Part shown: piece after piece, positions 1 to 6,263 of the stretch | Layout: the number at the start of each line of letters is the position of its first letter | Position numbering within the stretch: position 1 is the first letter of the stretch | From: Hydrogenovibrio sp. UBA654 | Lineage (GTDB): Bacteria; Pseudomonadota; Gammaproteobacteria; Thiomicrospirales; Thiomicrospiraceae | Assembly: GCA_002299585.1 (NCBI GenBank) | Contig: DBOE01000079.1 | Span: 1-6,963, forward strand | Reading direction: 5' to 3' | Length of the DNA: 6,963 nt | Notes under the pieces: generated by a model | What the model was told of the DNA's origin: nothing | Databases searched by the model: none | Seen by the model: the letters and a program-made list of their open reading frames with translations, nothing else | Made by a program: the position numbers and the translations under genes

Positions 1-114
1 CATCCTTGCATGAATTTGTTTCAAGAAGAGGGCATAAAAATAAGTCTAGCCAAGAAAAAACGTAAATCAGCATGGAGCGATGAATATAGAGCTAAAGTGG
101 TATTTCAACAGTGA
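1..114 (+). pseudogene. Possible tail of a broken gene, cut by the window edge
   Basis: An open frame enters from the left edge and stops at TGA (112-114), giving 37 residues with an internal ATG at base 10. The stretch is lysine/arginine rich and contains KKKRKSAWSDEYRAKVVFQQ. This loosely recalls the basic N-terminal region of IS3-type OrfA transposases (K-R..S-DE-KAKVV) or the start of an HNH nuclease, but it is too short to assign. After the stop, neighbouring frames stay open only briefly (readthrough gives FICGSPTCLWRY, another frame gives DLYAVALLACGDTE), which would fit a decayed gene. It lies among repeat sequence and has no visible ribosome binding site. It may equally be a chance open frame. 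Confidence 0.25.
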
Positions 115-159
115 TTTATATGCGGTAGCCCTACTTGCTTGTGGAGATACTGAATAGCT

Positions 160-187
160 AAAAAAGCCTGTAAAAACTGGCTCTTTT
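160..187 (-). terminator. Intrinsic terminator of the small exported-protein gene
   Basis: Read on the minus strand, AAAAGAGCC pairs with GGCTTTTTT across a 10-base loop. All nine positions pair if one G-U wobble is counted, and the 3' arm is a run of six T. On the plus strand the wobble becomes an A-C mismatch, so the minus orientation fits better. It sits 86 bases beyond the stop codon of the gene ending at 274, with no other gene between, so it most likely ends that transcript. Confidence 0.6.
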
Positions 188-228
188 AGAACTTAATCTC
201 TAATCCCTGTTTAGCTACTGTAGGTCTC

Positions 229-243
229 TAAGGAGGCACTTAA
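229..243 (+). repeat. 15-bp dispersed repeat, copy 1
   Basis: TAAGGAGGCACTTAA is identical to bases 6945-6959 and close to the reverse complement of 6129-6145. All three copies are preceded by a CTC or CTCC motif. The sequence contains a perfect Shine-Dalgarno core (TAAGGAGG), but no start codon follows at a useful distance, so it does not act as a ribosome binding site here. It may be the edge of a degenerate mobile element or a small interspersed repeat. Confidence 0.55.
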
Positions 244-273
244 GGGGTTTGAGTTAATAAATAAAAATAGATA

Positions 274-624
274 CTAGCGGTAGTAAGAACCCATTAGATA
301 TGCTGTACCACGGAACTGCTTCGCATCAATTGAATCAAATAGTCTTGCCCATCTTTTACGATCTTCTGGGGTCATAACCGAAGATGGATTTAACCCCTTA
401 GTTTTATCACCATAGGTAGCTTCAATTTTATCCAACTCTGCGTGACATTGCTGAACTGTAGTTTTTTGCTCATAGGCTTCAGCATCAGTAGAACCTTTTT
501 CTTTTGTTATTTTAATGATACTATCGCCATCAGCAACACACTCGTCATAAGTTGCTGCTTGAGCATTTAAAGAAACGCCCATTACTACCGATACCAATAA
601 AGACTTTATTGTTAATTTTTTCAT
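274..624 (-). CDS. Small exported protein of unknown function
   Basis: The 116-residue product begins with a clear Sec signal peptide: MKK, a hydrophobic core at about residues 8-18, and a likely cut after AQA at 21-23. The mature part of about 93 residues is soluble, charged and has exactly two cysteines (Cys29 and Cys60), which could form one disulfide in the periplasm. A later stretch has a TPEDRKRWARLFDSID motif (85-100), probably helical, and the tail ends GSYYR. I do not recognise the family. The start is well supported by TTAGGAGT placed about 10 bases before ATG, and a consensus promoter lies upstream. The gene follows greA in the same direction but appears to be an independent single-gene transcript with its own promoter and terminator. 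Confidence 0.85.
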   Translation of the reverse strand: MKKLTIKSLLVSVVMGVSLNAQAATYDECVADGDSIIKITKEKGSTDAEAYEQKTTVQQCHAELDKIEATYGDKTKGLNPSSVMTPEDRKRWARLFDSIDAKQFRGTAYLMGSYYR

Positions 625-659
625 CTAAATAATACTCCTAAACTTATTAATAGCAACTA

Positions 660-687
660 ATTATATTTCAACTTTGGGCATTATCAA
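660..687 (-). promoter_or_regulatory. Sigma70 promoter of the small exported-protein gene
   Basis: On the minus strand, TTGATA (682-687) and a perfect TATAAT (660-665) are separated by 16 bases. Transcription should begin near base 653, giving an untranslated leader of about 28 bases that contains the ribosome binding site. Confidence 0.75.
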
Positions 688-737
688 CTTTTTAAATCTA
701 AAAAGCAAATAAAAAATTAAGATTAATACCATTAATT

Positions 738-787
738 AAAAAAAATACTTGAGGAGCCTCCATGTAATGCAATAAAAACAATTCCTC
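738..787 (-). terminator. Weak candidate terminator after greA
   Basis: On the minus strand, GAGGA (787-783) can pair with TCCTC (755-751) around a 27-base loop, followed after CAAGTA by a run of eight T (745-738). The T run is convincing but the stem is short and the loop long, so transcription of car-greA may end here only partly, or by another mechanism. Confidence 0.3.
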
Positions 788-840
788 CAAAAACACATTC
801 TCTTGTTTATATGTTTTAGCTCCAATAATAACTAAATTTA

Positions 841-1317
841 TCAAATATATTTAATTTCTATAATTTCATAGTCAATATTACCGCCTGGTGTAATAACCAT
901 AACATCCTCACCTTCTTCTTTACCAATCATCGATTTAGCAACCGGAGAATTAACTGAGATTTTGTTTAATGAGATATCCGCTTCTTCATGACCTACAATT
1001 TTATAAACTAATTCTTGGTCTGTTTCAACATTCAAGACTGTAACAGTTGAACCAAAAACCACCTTGCCTTTAGCATTAACTTTGGTTACATCAATTATTT
1101 GTGCTGAACTGAGCAATCCTTCTAACTGACTAATTCTAGCTTCCATTAAGCCTTGTTCTTCTCTTGCGGCGTGATATTCTGCGTTTTCTTTTAAATCTCC
1201 ATGCTCTCTTGCTTCAGCAATATTTTTAGAAATAGCAGGTCTGTCTATTTTCTTTAATTTACTTAGCTCTTCTTGAAGAGCATCCGCTCCTTCTTTAGTC
1301 ATCGGGTGTAATTGCAT
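841..1317 (-). CDS. greA: Transcript cleavage factor GreA
   Basis: GreA binds the secondary channel of RNA polymerase and stimulates cleavage of the 3' RNA end in backtracked complexes, rescuing stalled transcription. The 158-residue length equals that of E. coli GreA. The N-terminal part (about 1-75) is the charged coiled-coil hairpin, with the acidic tip residues Asp41 and Glu44 in EHGDLKENAEYHAAREEQ; the rest is the FKBP-like C-terminal domain with FGSTVTVLN and GKEEGEDV. The frame stays open upstream to base 1422, but that extension runs through the end of carB and lies outside the family length. The chosen ATG has AAGAG six bases upstream, starting directly after the carB stop. The gap to carB is 11 bases, so the two are almost certainly cotranscribed. 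A car-greA order is common in gammaproteobacteria. Confidence 0.96.
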   Translation of the reverse strand: MQLHPMTKEGADALQEELSKLKKIDRPAISKNIAEAREHGDLKENAEYHAAREEQGLMEARISQLEGLLSSAQIIDVTKVNAKGKVVFGSTVTVLNVETDQELVYKIVGHEEADISLNKISVNSPVAKSMIGKEEGEDVMVITPGGNIDYEIIEIKYI

Positions 1318-1328
1318 ATTTTTCTCTT

Positions 1329-4300
1329 TTAAATATCTTGTAAACAAGTGACTTTTTGACTGCCTAAATAATCCATTGCGGCAACCATTGCTAGAGATCC
1401 TGCCATAGTCGTTGTATAGCAAACTTTTTTCATTAAAGCTTCTCGGCGAATACTGGCAGAATCCTTAATACTAACCGAGCCATCAGAAGTATTAACAATC
1501 AGGGCAACTTCTCCATTCATAATAGAATCAACAATATTAGGCCTACCCTCTGCTACTTTATTTACAATTTTACAAACAATTCCAGCTTCATCTAATGCTT
1601 TAGCTGTTCCCCTAGTTGCTAAAATAGTAAATCCTTTAGCAATAAGTTTTTTAGCAAGCTCTAAAACTTTAACTCTATCAGCTTGGCGAACACTTAAAAA
1701 TACTTGTCCAGAAGTAGGCAAGATGGTACCTGCAGCTAATTGTGCTTTCTGATATGCTTCGGCAAAATTTTTGCCAATACCCATCACTTCACCTGTAGAT
1801 TTCATTTCAGGACCAAGTATTGGGTCTACTCCTAAAAACTTAATAAATGGAAAAACCGCCTCTTTAACAGAATAATGCTTTGGTACAATTTCTTTGGTAA
1901 ATCCTTGCTGTTTTAACTTTTTACCTACCATACAACGGGCGGCAATTTTAGCTAAAGGCTTACCCATTGCTTTTGATACAAACGGTACTGTACGAGATGC
2001 ACGAGGGTTTACCTCTAAGACGTAAATATCTTCACCTTTTACCGCAAACTGAGTGTTCATTAAACCAACTACATTTAAAGCTTTTGCCATTTTTACAACT
2101 TGATCTCTGATTTCATCTTGAATATGCATCGCAACGCTATAAGGCGGTAGAGAACAAGCGGAGTCTCCAGAGTGAATCCCTGCCTGCTCAATATGTTCCA
2201 TAACACCACCGACAACTACATCATCGCCATCGCAAACTGCATCTACATCTAGCTCAACAGCATCATCTAAAAACCTATCTAATAACACTGGCGAATCATT
2301 TGACACCTTGACAGCTTCTGTCATATAACGAGATAAATCTGCATCGGTGTAAACTATTTCCATAGCCCTCCCACCTAGTACATAAGATGGCCTTACCACT
2401 AACGGATAACCAATTTCATTAGCTAGAGCAATAGCTTGATCTTCACTCCTTGCTGTTCTATTTGGTGGTTGCTTTAAGCCTAAATCATTTAATAGCTGCT
2501 GAAACCTTTCTCTATCTTCTGCTAAATCAATTGAATCTGGTGTAGTGCCAATAATTGGTACTCCTGCCGCCTCTAGATCTTCTGCTAGTTTTAGTGGTGT
2601 TTGTCCTCCATATTGAACTATCACTCCTTTAGGTTTTTCAATTGCCACTATTTCTAAAACATCTTCCAAAGTAAGTGGTTCAAAATATAAACGGTCAGAA
2701 GTATCATAATCAGTAGAAACTGTTTCTGGATTACAATTTACTATAATCACTTCATAACCATCTTCGCGCATTGCCATAGCTGCATGCACACAACAATAAT
2801 CGAACTCAATTCCTTGACCAATTCTGTTTGGCCCCCCCCCTAACACCATGATTTTATCTTTATTCGAAGGGTCTGCCTCACACTCTTCCTCATAGGTTGA
2901 ATACATATAAGCAGTTGAGGTTGCAAACTCTGCTGCACAGGTATCCACTCTTTTATATACTGGCCGTATATTTAAAGTATGCCTAAATTTACGGATAAAT
3001 GCTGCATCTGTATCAAGTAGTTTAGCTAATCTATTATCAGAAAAACCTTTGCGTTTTAGCAATCTAAGATATTTATCATCAAGTGCATCAAGACCTCGTT
3101 GCTTCACATCATCTTCAGTGTCAACCAAGTCTTTTATTTGCGACAGAAACCAAGGGTCAATTTTAGAAACATCAAATACTGTTTCTAAATCCCAACCTGC
3201 TCTAAAGGCATCGGCTACATACCAAATTCTTTCAGGACCTGGATCCCTTAACTCTTGGCGAAGGATATCTTTAATTTCTTTTTCATCCATGCTTGCTAAG
3301 GGCATAATTTCATCAAAACCAGTTTTATCTGTTTCTAAGCCTCGTAGAGCTTTTTGTATTGACTCTTGAAAGTTACGCCCAATAGCCATAACTTCGCCAA
3401 CTGACTTCATTTGTGTAGAAAGTCTTGCCAGTGCTTGGGGAAATTTTTCAAAAGTAAAACGAGGTATTTTGGTAACTACATAATCAATTGAGGGTTCAAA
3501 TGATGCAGGGGTAGCCCCATCAGTAATATCATTTTTTAACTCATCAAGCGTATAGCCTACTGCTAGTTTAGCGGCTATTTTAGCAATTGGAAAACCTGTA
3601 GCTTTTGATGCTAAGGCTGATGAGCGAGATACTCTGGGGTTCATCTCAATAATAATCATCCGCCCAGATTCAGGATTAATTGCAAACTGAACATTAGATC
3701 CGCCAGTCTCCACACCAATCTCTCGCAATACTGCCAAAGATGCATTACGCATAATTTGATATTCTTTATCGGTTAAGGTTTGTGCAGGAGCTACAGTAAT
3801 AGAGTCCCCAGTATGCACTCCCATAGGGTCAAGATTTTCAATTGAACATACTATAATGGCATTATCATTTTTATCTCTGATAACCTCCATCTCATATTCT
3901 TTCCAACCCAAAATAGACTCTTCTACTAACAACTCACTAGTTGGAGAAAGCTCTAAGCCAAACTTACAAATATCTTCAAATTCTTGTTTATTGTATGCGA
4001 TACCTCCACCAGAACCACCTAAGGTAAAAGATGGTCTAATCACGGTAGGAAAACCGACTTTTGCTTGAACCTCCCAAGCCTCTTCCATATTATGAGCAAC
4101 ATCTGAATTTGGCATATCTAAACCAATTTTAAGCATCGCCTGACGAAATCTATCACGATTTTCTGCTTTATCAATTGCGTCAGCATTCGCACCAATTAGC
4201 TCAACTCTAAACTCTTTTAAAACTCCTTTTGAATCCAAATCTAAGGCACAATTAAGAGCCGTTTGACCACCCATAGTTGGTAAAATTGCATCTGGCTTTT

Positions 4301-4541
4301 CTTTGGCAATGATATTTCTAACTGTTTTCCACTCAATTGGTTCAATATAAGTTGCGTCAGCCATTTCAGAGTCAGTCATAATGGTTGCAGGATTAGAGTT
4401 AACTAAAATTACGCGATACCCTTCTTCCTTTAGTGCTTTACATGCCTGCACTCCTGAATAATCAAACTCACAAGCTTGACCAATAACAATAGGACCTGCG
4501 CCGATAATTAAAACACTTTTAATATCTATTCTTTTTGCCAT
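1329..4541 (-). CDS. carB: Carbamoyl-phosphate synthase large subunit
   Basis: CarB makes carbamoyl phosphate from bicarbonate, two ATP and ammonia passed through a tunnel from CarA, feeding pyrimidine and arginine synthesis. The 1070 residues are collinear with the 1073-residue E. coli protein. The first ATP-grasp half (about 1-400) keeps Arg129, Arg169, Glu215, Glu299 and Asn301 at the same numbers as E. coli. An oligomerisation segment follows, then the second ATP-grasp half beginning near LGGGPNRIGQG (567-577) and containing MEHIEQAGIHSGDSACSLP, which includes the ornithine-contact residues. The MGS-like allosteric domain (about 937-1070) keeps the nucleotide pocket: Thr976, Thr979, Lys995, Asn1017, with Ser1019 replacing Thr. 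At the ornithine-site motif YDT of E. coli the sequence reads YTT (1042-1044). The start has AGGA ten bases upstream; the gap to carA is 15 bases. The Gly568-570 codons form a run of nine G in this AT-rich gene. Confidence 0.98.
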   Translation of the reverse strand: MAKRIDIKSVLIIGAGPIVIGQACEFDYSGVQACKALKEEGYRVILVNSNPATIMTDSEMADATYIEPIEWKTVRNIIAKEKPDAILPTMGGQTALNCALDLDSKGVLKEFRVELIGANADAIDKAENRDRFRQAMLKIGLDMPNSDVAHNMEEAWEVQAKVGFPTVIRPSFTLGGSGGGIAYNKQEFEDICKFGLELSPTSELLVEESILGWKEYEMEVIRDKNDNAIIVCSIENLDPMGVHTGDSITVAPAQTLTDKEYQIMRNASLAVLREIGVETGGSNVQFAINPESGRMIIIEMNPRVSRSSALASKATGFPIAKIAAKLAVGYTLDELKNDITDGATPASFEPSIDYVVTKIPRFTFEKFPQALARLSTQMKSVGEVMAIGRNFQESIQKALRGLETDKTGFDEIMPLASMDEKEIKDILRQELRDPGPERIWYVADAFRAGWDLETVFDVSKIDPWFLSQIKDLVDTEDDVKQRGLDALDDKYLRLLKRKGFSDNRLAKLLDTDAAFIRKFRHTLNIRPVYKRVDTCAAEFATSTAYMYSTYEEECEADPSNKDKIMVLGGGPNRIGQGIEFDYCCVHAAMAMREDGYEVIIVNCNPETVSTDYDTSDRLYFEPLTLEDVLEIVAIEKPKGVIVQYGGQTPLKLAEDLEAAGVPIIGTTPDSIDLAEDRERFQQLLNDLGLKQPPNRTARSEDQAIALANEIGYPLVVRPSYVLGGRAMEIVYTDADLSRYMTEAVKVSNDSPVLLDRFLDDAVELDVDAVCDGDDVVVGGVMEHIEQAGIHSGDSACSLPPYSVAMHIQDEIRDQVVKMAKALNVVGLMNTQFAVKGEDIYVLEVNPRASRTVPFVSKAMGKPLAKIAARCMVGKKLKQQGFTKEIVPKHYSVKEAVFPFIKFLGVDPILGPEMKSTGEVMGIGKNFAEAYQKAQLAAGTILPTSGQVFLSVRQADRVKVLELAKKLIAKGFTILATRGTAKALDEAGIVCKIVNKVAEGRPNIVDSIMNGEVALIVNTSDGSVSIKDSASIRREALMKKVCYTTTMAGSLAMVAAMDYLGSQKVTCLQDI

Positions 4542-4556
4542 TGCCTAATAATCCTA

Positions 4557-5690
4557 TTATTTTTCTTTAAACTGTTTAATGTTTTCGATAAACTTATCGA
4601 ATAATGGTGCTACATCATGTGGCCCTGGACTAGCTTCTGGATGACCCTGAAAACTAAATGCCGCTTTATCTGTTCTTTGCATTCCCTGCAATGAGCCATC
4701 AAATAAGGAAAGATGAGTTGCAGTTAAATTATCTGGTAAGCTGCTATTATCAACTGCAAAACTATGATTTTGTGCAGTAATCATAACTTTTTTAGTTATT
4801 AGATCTTGCACAGGATGATTAGCTCCATGATGCCCAAACTTCATTTTCATGGTTTTAGCTCCTGATGCCAAAGCTAGTAACTGATGACCTAAGCAAATCC
4901 CAAATACGGGGACATTAGTTGCTAAAACCTCTTGAATCGCTGTTATTGCATAATCACAAGGTTCAGGATCTCCTGGTCCATTAGATAAAAACACCCCATC
5001 AGGATTCATAGCCAACACATCTTTAGCTGGAGTTTTGGCAGGAACAACGGTTAATTTACAACCCCTATCAGCTAACATTCTTAGAATATTTCTTTTAACC
5101 CCAAAATCATAAGCAACCACATGGTAAATAGAAGAGCTAACACAATCTTTATAACCTTTACCAATCTGCCAACTGCCCTCTGACCAAGTAAATTTTTCTT
5201 TAGTGCTTACTTCCTTAGCTAAATCTAAACCTTTAATACCAGAAAATGATTTAGCTTTTTTTACTGCATCATCAGCATCAATATTTTCACCTGTAATAAT
5301 TATTCCTGACTGAGCCCCTTTATCTCTTAAAATCCTAGTCAGCTTCCTAGTATCTATATCAGCAATAGCCACTAGATTATTTTCTTTTAAATAATCAGGC
5401 AAAGACTTTTGGGCACGGAAATTACTAAATAAAGCAGGGCAATCTCGAACAATCAATCCCTGAGCCATAATTGAACCTGACTCATCATCTTCTTCATTTA
5501 CCCCAACATTACCAATATGAGGATAGGTTAAAGTTACTATTTGTTTAAAATAAGAAGGGTCAGTAATTATTTCTTGATAGCCTGTCAAAGAAGTATTAAA
5601 GACCACTTCCCCAATAGTTTCACCTTCAGAACCTAATGAAGTGCCCCAAAAAAGTGTACCATCTTCTAAAGCTAATAAAGCTTGAATCAT
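4557..5690 (-). CDS. carA: Carbamoyl-phosphate synthase small subunit (glutamine amidotransferase)
   Basis: CarA hydrolyses glutamine and channels the ammonia to CarB in the cytoplasmic CarAB complex. The 377 residues match the usual length of about 380. Residues 1-150 form the small-subunit-specific N-terminal domain (LEDGTLFWG, FNTSLTGYQE, DPSY, IADIDTRKLTR). From about 190 comes the class I glutamine amidotransferase domain: LSNGPGDPEPC (235-245), the nucleophile elbow GICLGHQ with Cys266, FGHHGANHPV (285-294), and the catalytic His350 and Glu352 in GHPEASPGPHD. These align with Cys269, His353 and Glu355 of E. coli. The ATG start has AGGA about nine bases upstream and gives the standard N-terminus MIQALLALEDG. 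It is the first full gene of the carA-carB-greA transcript and follows a leader that looks like an attenuator. Confidence 0.98.
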   Translation of the reverse strand: MIQALLALEDGTLFWGTSLGSEGETIGEVVFNTSLTGYQEIITDPSYFKQIVTLTYPHIGNVGVNEEDDESGSIMAQGLIVRDCPALFSNFRAQKSLPDYLKENNLVAIADIDTRKLTRILRDKGAQSGIIITGENIDADDAVKKAKSFSGIKGLDLAKEVSTKEKFTWSEGSWQIGKGYKDCVSSSIYHVVAYDFGVKRNILRMLADRGCKLTVVPAKTPAKDVLAMNPDGVFLSNGPGDPEPCDYAITAIQEVLATNVPVFGICLGHQLLALASGAKTMKMKFGHHGANHPVQDLITKKVMITAQNHSFAVDNSSLPDNLTATHLSLFDGSLQGMQRTDKAAFSFQGHPEASPGPHDVAPLFDKFIENIKQFKEK

Positions 5691-5735
5691 ATCTAATTGT
5701 CCTAAGTTAAAGCCTAATTTACAATATCCAAATAC

Positions 5736-5776
5736 AAAAAAAACGATGCTATTCCTAAAAAGAATAGCACCGTTTT
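5736..5776 (-). terminator. Strong intrinsic terminator in the carA leader (likely attenuator)
   Basis: On the minus strand a 15-base arm (5776-5762, AAAACGGTGCTATTC) pairs with 5754-5740 (GAATAGCATCGTTTT) across a seven-base loop, with one G-U wobble and no mismatch, followed by a run of eight T (5743-5736). On the plus strand the wobble becomes an A-C mismatch, so the structure is built for minus-strand RNA. It lies 45 bases before the carA start and about 90 bases downstream of the inferred carA promoter, so it would end transcription before carA unless overridden. It could instead only terminate readthrough from the tRNA gene, but a separate hairpin already follows that gene. Confidence 0.8.
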
Positions 5777-5837
5777 AATATTTAACAAAACGACAATTAG
5801 TCGTATTTTTTATAGACTCCAAGTATAATTTTATCAT
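5775..5837 (-). CDS. Putative 20-codon carAB leader peptide
   Basis: The frame encodes MIKLYLESIKNTTNCRFVKY. It starts at an ATG with AGG seven bases upstream, about 30 bases after the predicted transcription start. Its TAA stop (5777-5775) overlaps the first bases of the 5' arm of the terminator. A ribosome that reaches the stop would cover roughly the next dozen bases and so block the terminator stem. The second half of the frame is U-rich in RNA (13 of 23 bases from the loop of the small hairpin to the stop codon region), which would slow polymerase when UTP is low. This is the layout of the pyrBI leader of enteric bacteria, although there the leader frame runs through the terminator. It contains only one arginine codon, so classic arginine-codon attenuation is unlikely. 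The peptide may have no function of its own. Confidence 0.5.
   Translation of the reverse strand: MIKLYLESIKNTTNCRFVKY
5790..5804 (-). promoter_or_regulatory. Small hairpin before the attenuator, possible pause hairpin
   Basis: On the minus strand ACGAC pairs perfectly with GTCGT across the loop TAATT, followed directly by the U-rich stretch TTTGTTAAATATT. It lies inside the leader open frame, 13 bases before the attenuator arm, where a polymerase pause would let a ribosome catch up. On the plus strand the same hairpin is followed by six T and resembles a terminator, but no plus-strand gene lies upstream. Confidence 0.4.
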
Positions 5838-5872
5838 TATTAAGCCTATAATTTTTATTAGTAGAATTTTAC

Positions 5873-5900
5873 TTTATAAGAGGCGAACTGTCTATATCAA
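5873..5900 (-). promoter_or_regulatory. Promoter of the carA-carB-greA operon
   Basis: On the minus strand TTGATA (5895-5900) and TATAAA (5873-5878) are 16 bases apart, the same spacing and -35 sequence as the promoter at 660-687. Transcription would begin near 5866, giving a leader of about 175 bases before carA that holds the leader frame, pause hairpin and attenuator. Confidence 0.65.
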
Positions 5901-5906
5901 ACAGTT
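5886..5906. promoter_or_regulatory. Inverted repeat over the carA -35 box, possible operator
   Basis: AACTGT (5886-5891) and ACAGTT (5901-5906) form a perfect six-base inverted repeat with a nine-base spacer. The spacer ends with the -35 hexamer (5895-5900), so a dimeric protein bound here would block RNA polymerase. It does not match the ArgR box pattern. The arms are short enough that chance cannot be excluded. Confidence 0.3.
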
Positions 5907-5930
5907 AAAAAAACAAGATATATAAATGGA

Positions 5931-5953
5931 AAACCCTACATAAAGTAGGGTTT
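5931..5953 (-). terminator. Hairpin after the tRNA-Thr gene, probable terminator
   Basis: AAACCCTAC and GTAGGGTTT pair perfectly over nine positions around a five-base loop, starting six bases beyond the tRNA 3' end. On the minus strand the stem is followed by TCCATTTATATA, so the T tract is interrupted; a run of seven T (5913-5907) follows further on. It probably ends or processes the tRNA transcript and insulates it from carA. Confidence 0.5.
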
Positions 5954-5959
5954 AAAATA

Positions 5960-6035
5960 TGGTGCCGAAAATAGGACTTGAACCTACAACCTACTGATTA
6001 CAAATCAGTTGCACTACCAATTGTGCTATTTCGGC
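5960..6035 (-). tRNA. tRNA-Thr (anticodon UGU)
   Basis: The 76-base gene folds into a complete cloverleaf: acceptor GCCGAAA/TTTCGGC, D stem GCAC/GTGC with TTGGTA in the loop, anticodon stem ACTGA/TCAGT around TTTGTAA (anticodon TGT, reads ACA and other ACN codons), variable loop AGGTT, T stem GTAGG/CCTAT with one G-U pair and loop TTCAAGT. The 3' CCA is encoded. The gene stands alone between its own promoter and a hairpin, unlike the thr-tyr-gly-thr-tufB tRNA cluster of enterics. Confidence 0.97.
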
Positions 6036-6047
6036 GGATTGGTGCGT

Positions 6048-6075
6048 ATTATAAATTCTAAAAGATAGATGTCAA
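6048..6075 (-). promoter_or_regulatory. Consensus sigma70 promoter of tRNA-Thr
   Basis: On the minus strand TTGACA (6070-6075) and TATAAT (6048-6053) are both perfect consensus hexamers, 16 bases apart. Transcription should begin near 6041, about six bases before the mature tRNA. The bases between -10 and start (ACGCACC) are GC-rich for this window, as in stringently controlled stable-RNA promoters. Confidence 0.85.
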
Positions 6076-6128
6076 TACCTTTGTGAAAGAAGTGTTATCT
6101 CAAAGCAGTAATGTCCTATTTGAGCAAA

Positions 6129-6145
6129 GTTAAAATGCCTCCTAA
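6129..6145 (-). repeat. Diverged copy of the 15-bp dispersed repeat
   Basis: Read on the minus strand the sequence is TTAGGAGGCATTTTAAC, against TTAAGGAGGCACTTAAC at 6944-6960, one gap plus a small change apart. It is preceded by GAGGCTCC. Together with the adjoining GGAGCCTCTGAACAAG (6146-6161), which resembles an insertion-sequence end, it may mark the border of a degenerate mobile element extending to the inverted repeat at 6182-6263. Confidence 0.4.
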
Positions 6146-6181
6146 GGAGCCTCTGAACAAGTATGATTATTTTATGCTGGC

Positions 6182-6263
6182 AAAAAGTGTCGATATTTTC
6201 ACTGCAGTTCGTTGCAATAGCTAGCTATTACTCCTCACTTCAGCAACAATAGCGACACTTTTT
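6182..6263. repeat. Nested inverted repeat, possible mobile-element remnant
   Basis: Outer arms AAAAAGTGTCGATATT (6182-6197) and AATAGCGACACTTTTT (6248-6263) are complementary at 15 of 16 positions. Between them lies a perfect 14-base palindrome, AATAGCTAGCTATT (6216-6229). The hexamer AATAGC or its complement occurs at the inner palindrome and at the right arm. The outer arms carry A or T runs at both outer edges, so either RNA strand could form a terminator-like stem with a 50-base loop. The right arm encodes the last residues of the membrane-protein frame ending at 6240, suggesting the element was inserted there. Confidence 0.6.

Noticed and set aside
751..760. GAGG-AG-CCTC palindrome resembling GGAGCCTC at 6146-6153
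   Set aside because: The two-base loop is too small for a hairpin, and the shared nine bases are too few to claim another element copy.
841..1422. A 193-residue form of greA starting at base 1422
   Set aside because: The extra 35 residues overlap the carB end, do not resemble GreA, and the internal ATG at 1317 gives the exact family length with a ribosome binding site.
3049..3369. Plus-strand open frame inside carB
   Set aside because: It is antisense to conserved CarB coding sequence, has no ribosome binding site or recognisable protein features, and is a shadow of the real gene.
3856..4068. Second plus-strand open frame inside carB
   Set aside because: It is also antisense to conserved ATP-grasp coding sequence and serine/proline rich as expected of a shadow frame.
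5790..5811. Plus-strand terminator (ACGAC/GTCGT followed by six T)
   Set aside because: No plus-strand gene lies upstream for several kilobases, so the same hairpin is better explained as part of the minus-strand carA leader.
6099..6124. Inverted repeat CTCAAA/TTTGAG
   Set aside because: Arms of six bases and a 14-base loop in AT-rich sequence are weak, with no T tract; noted only as part of the repeat-bearing stretch.
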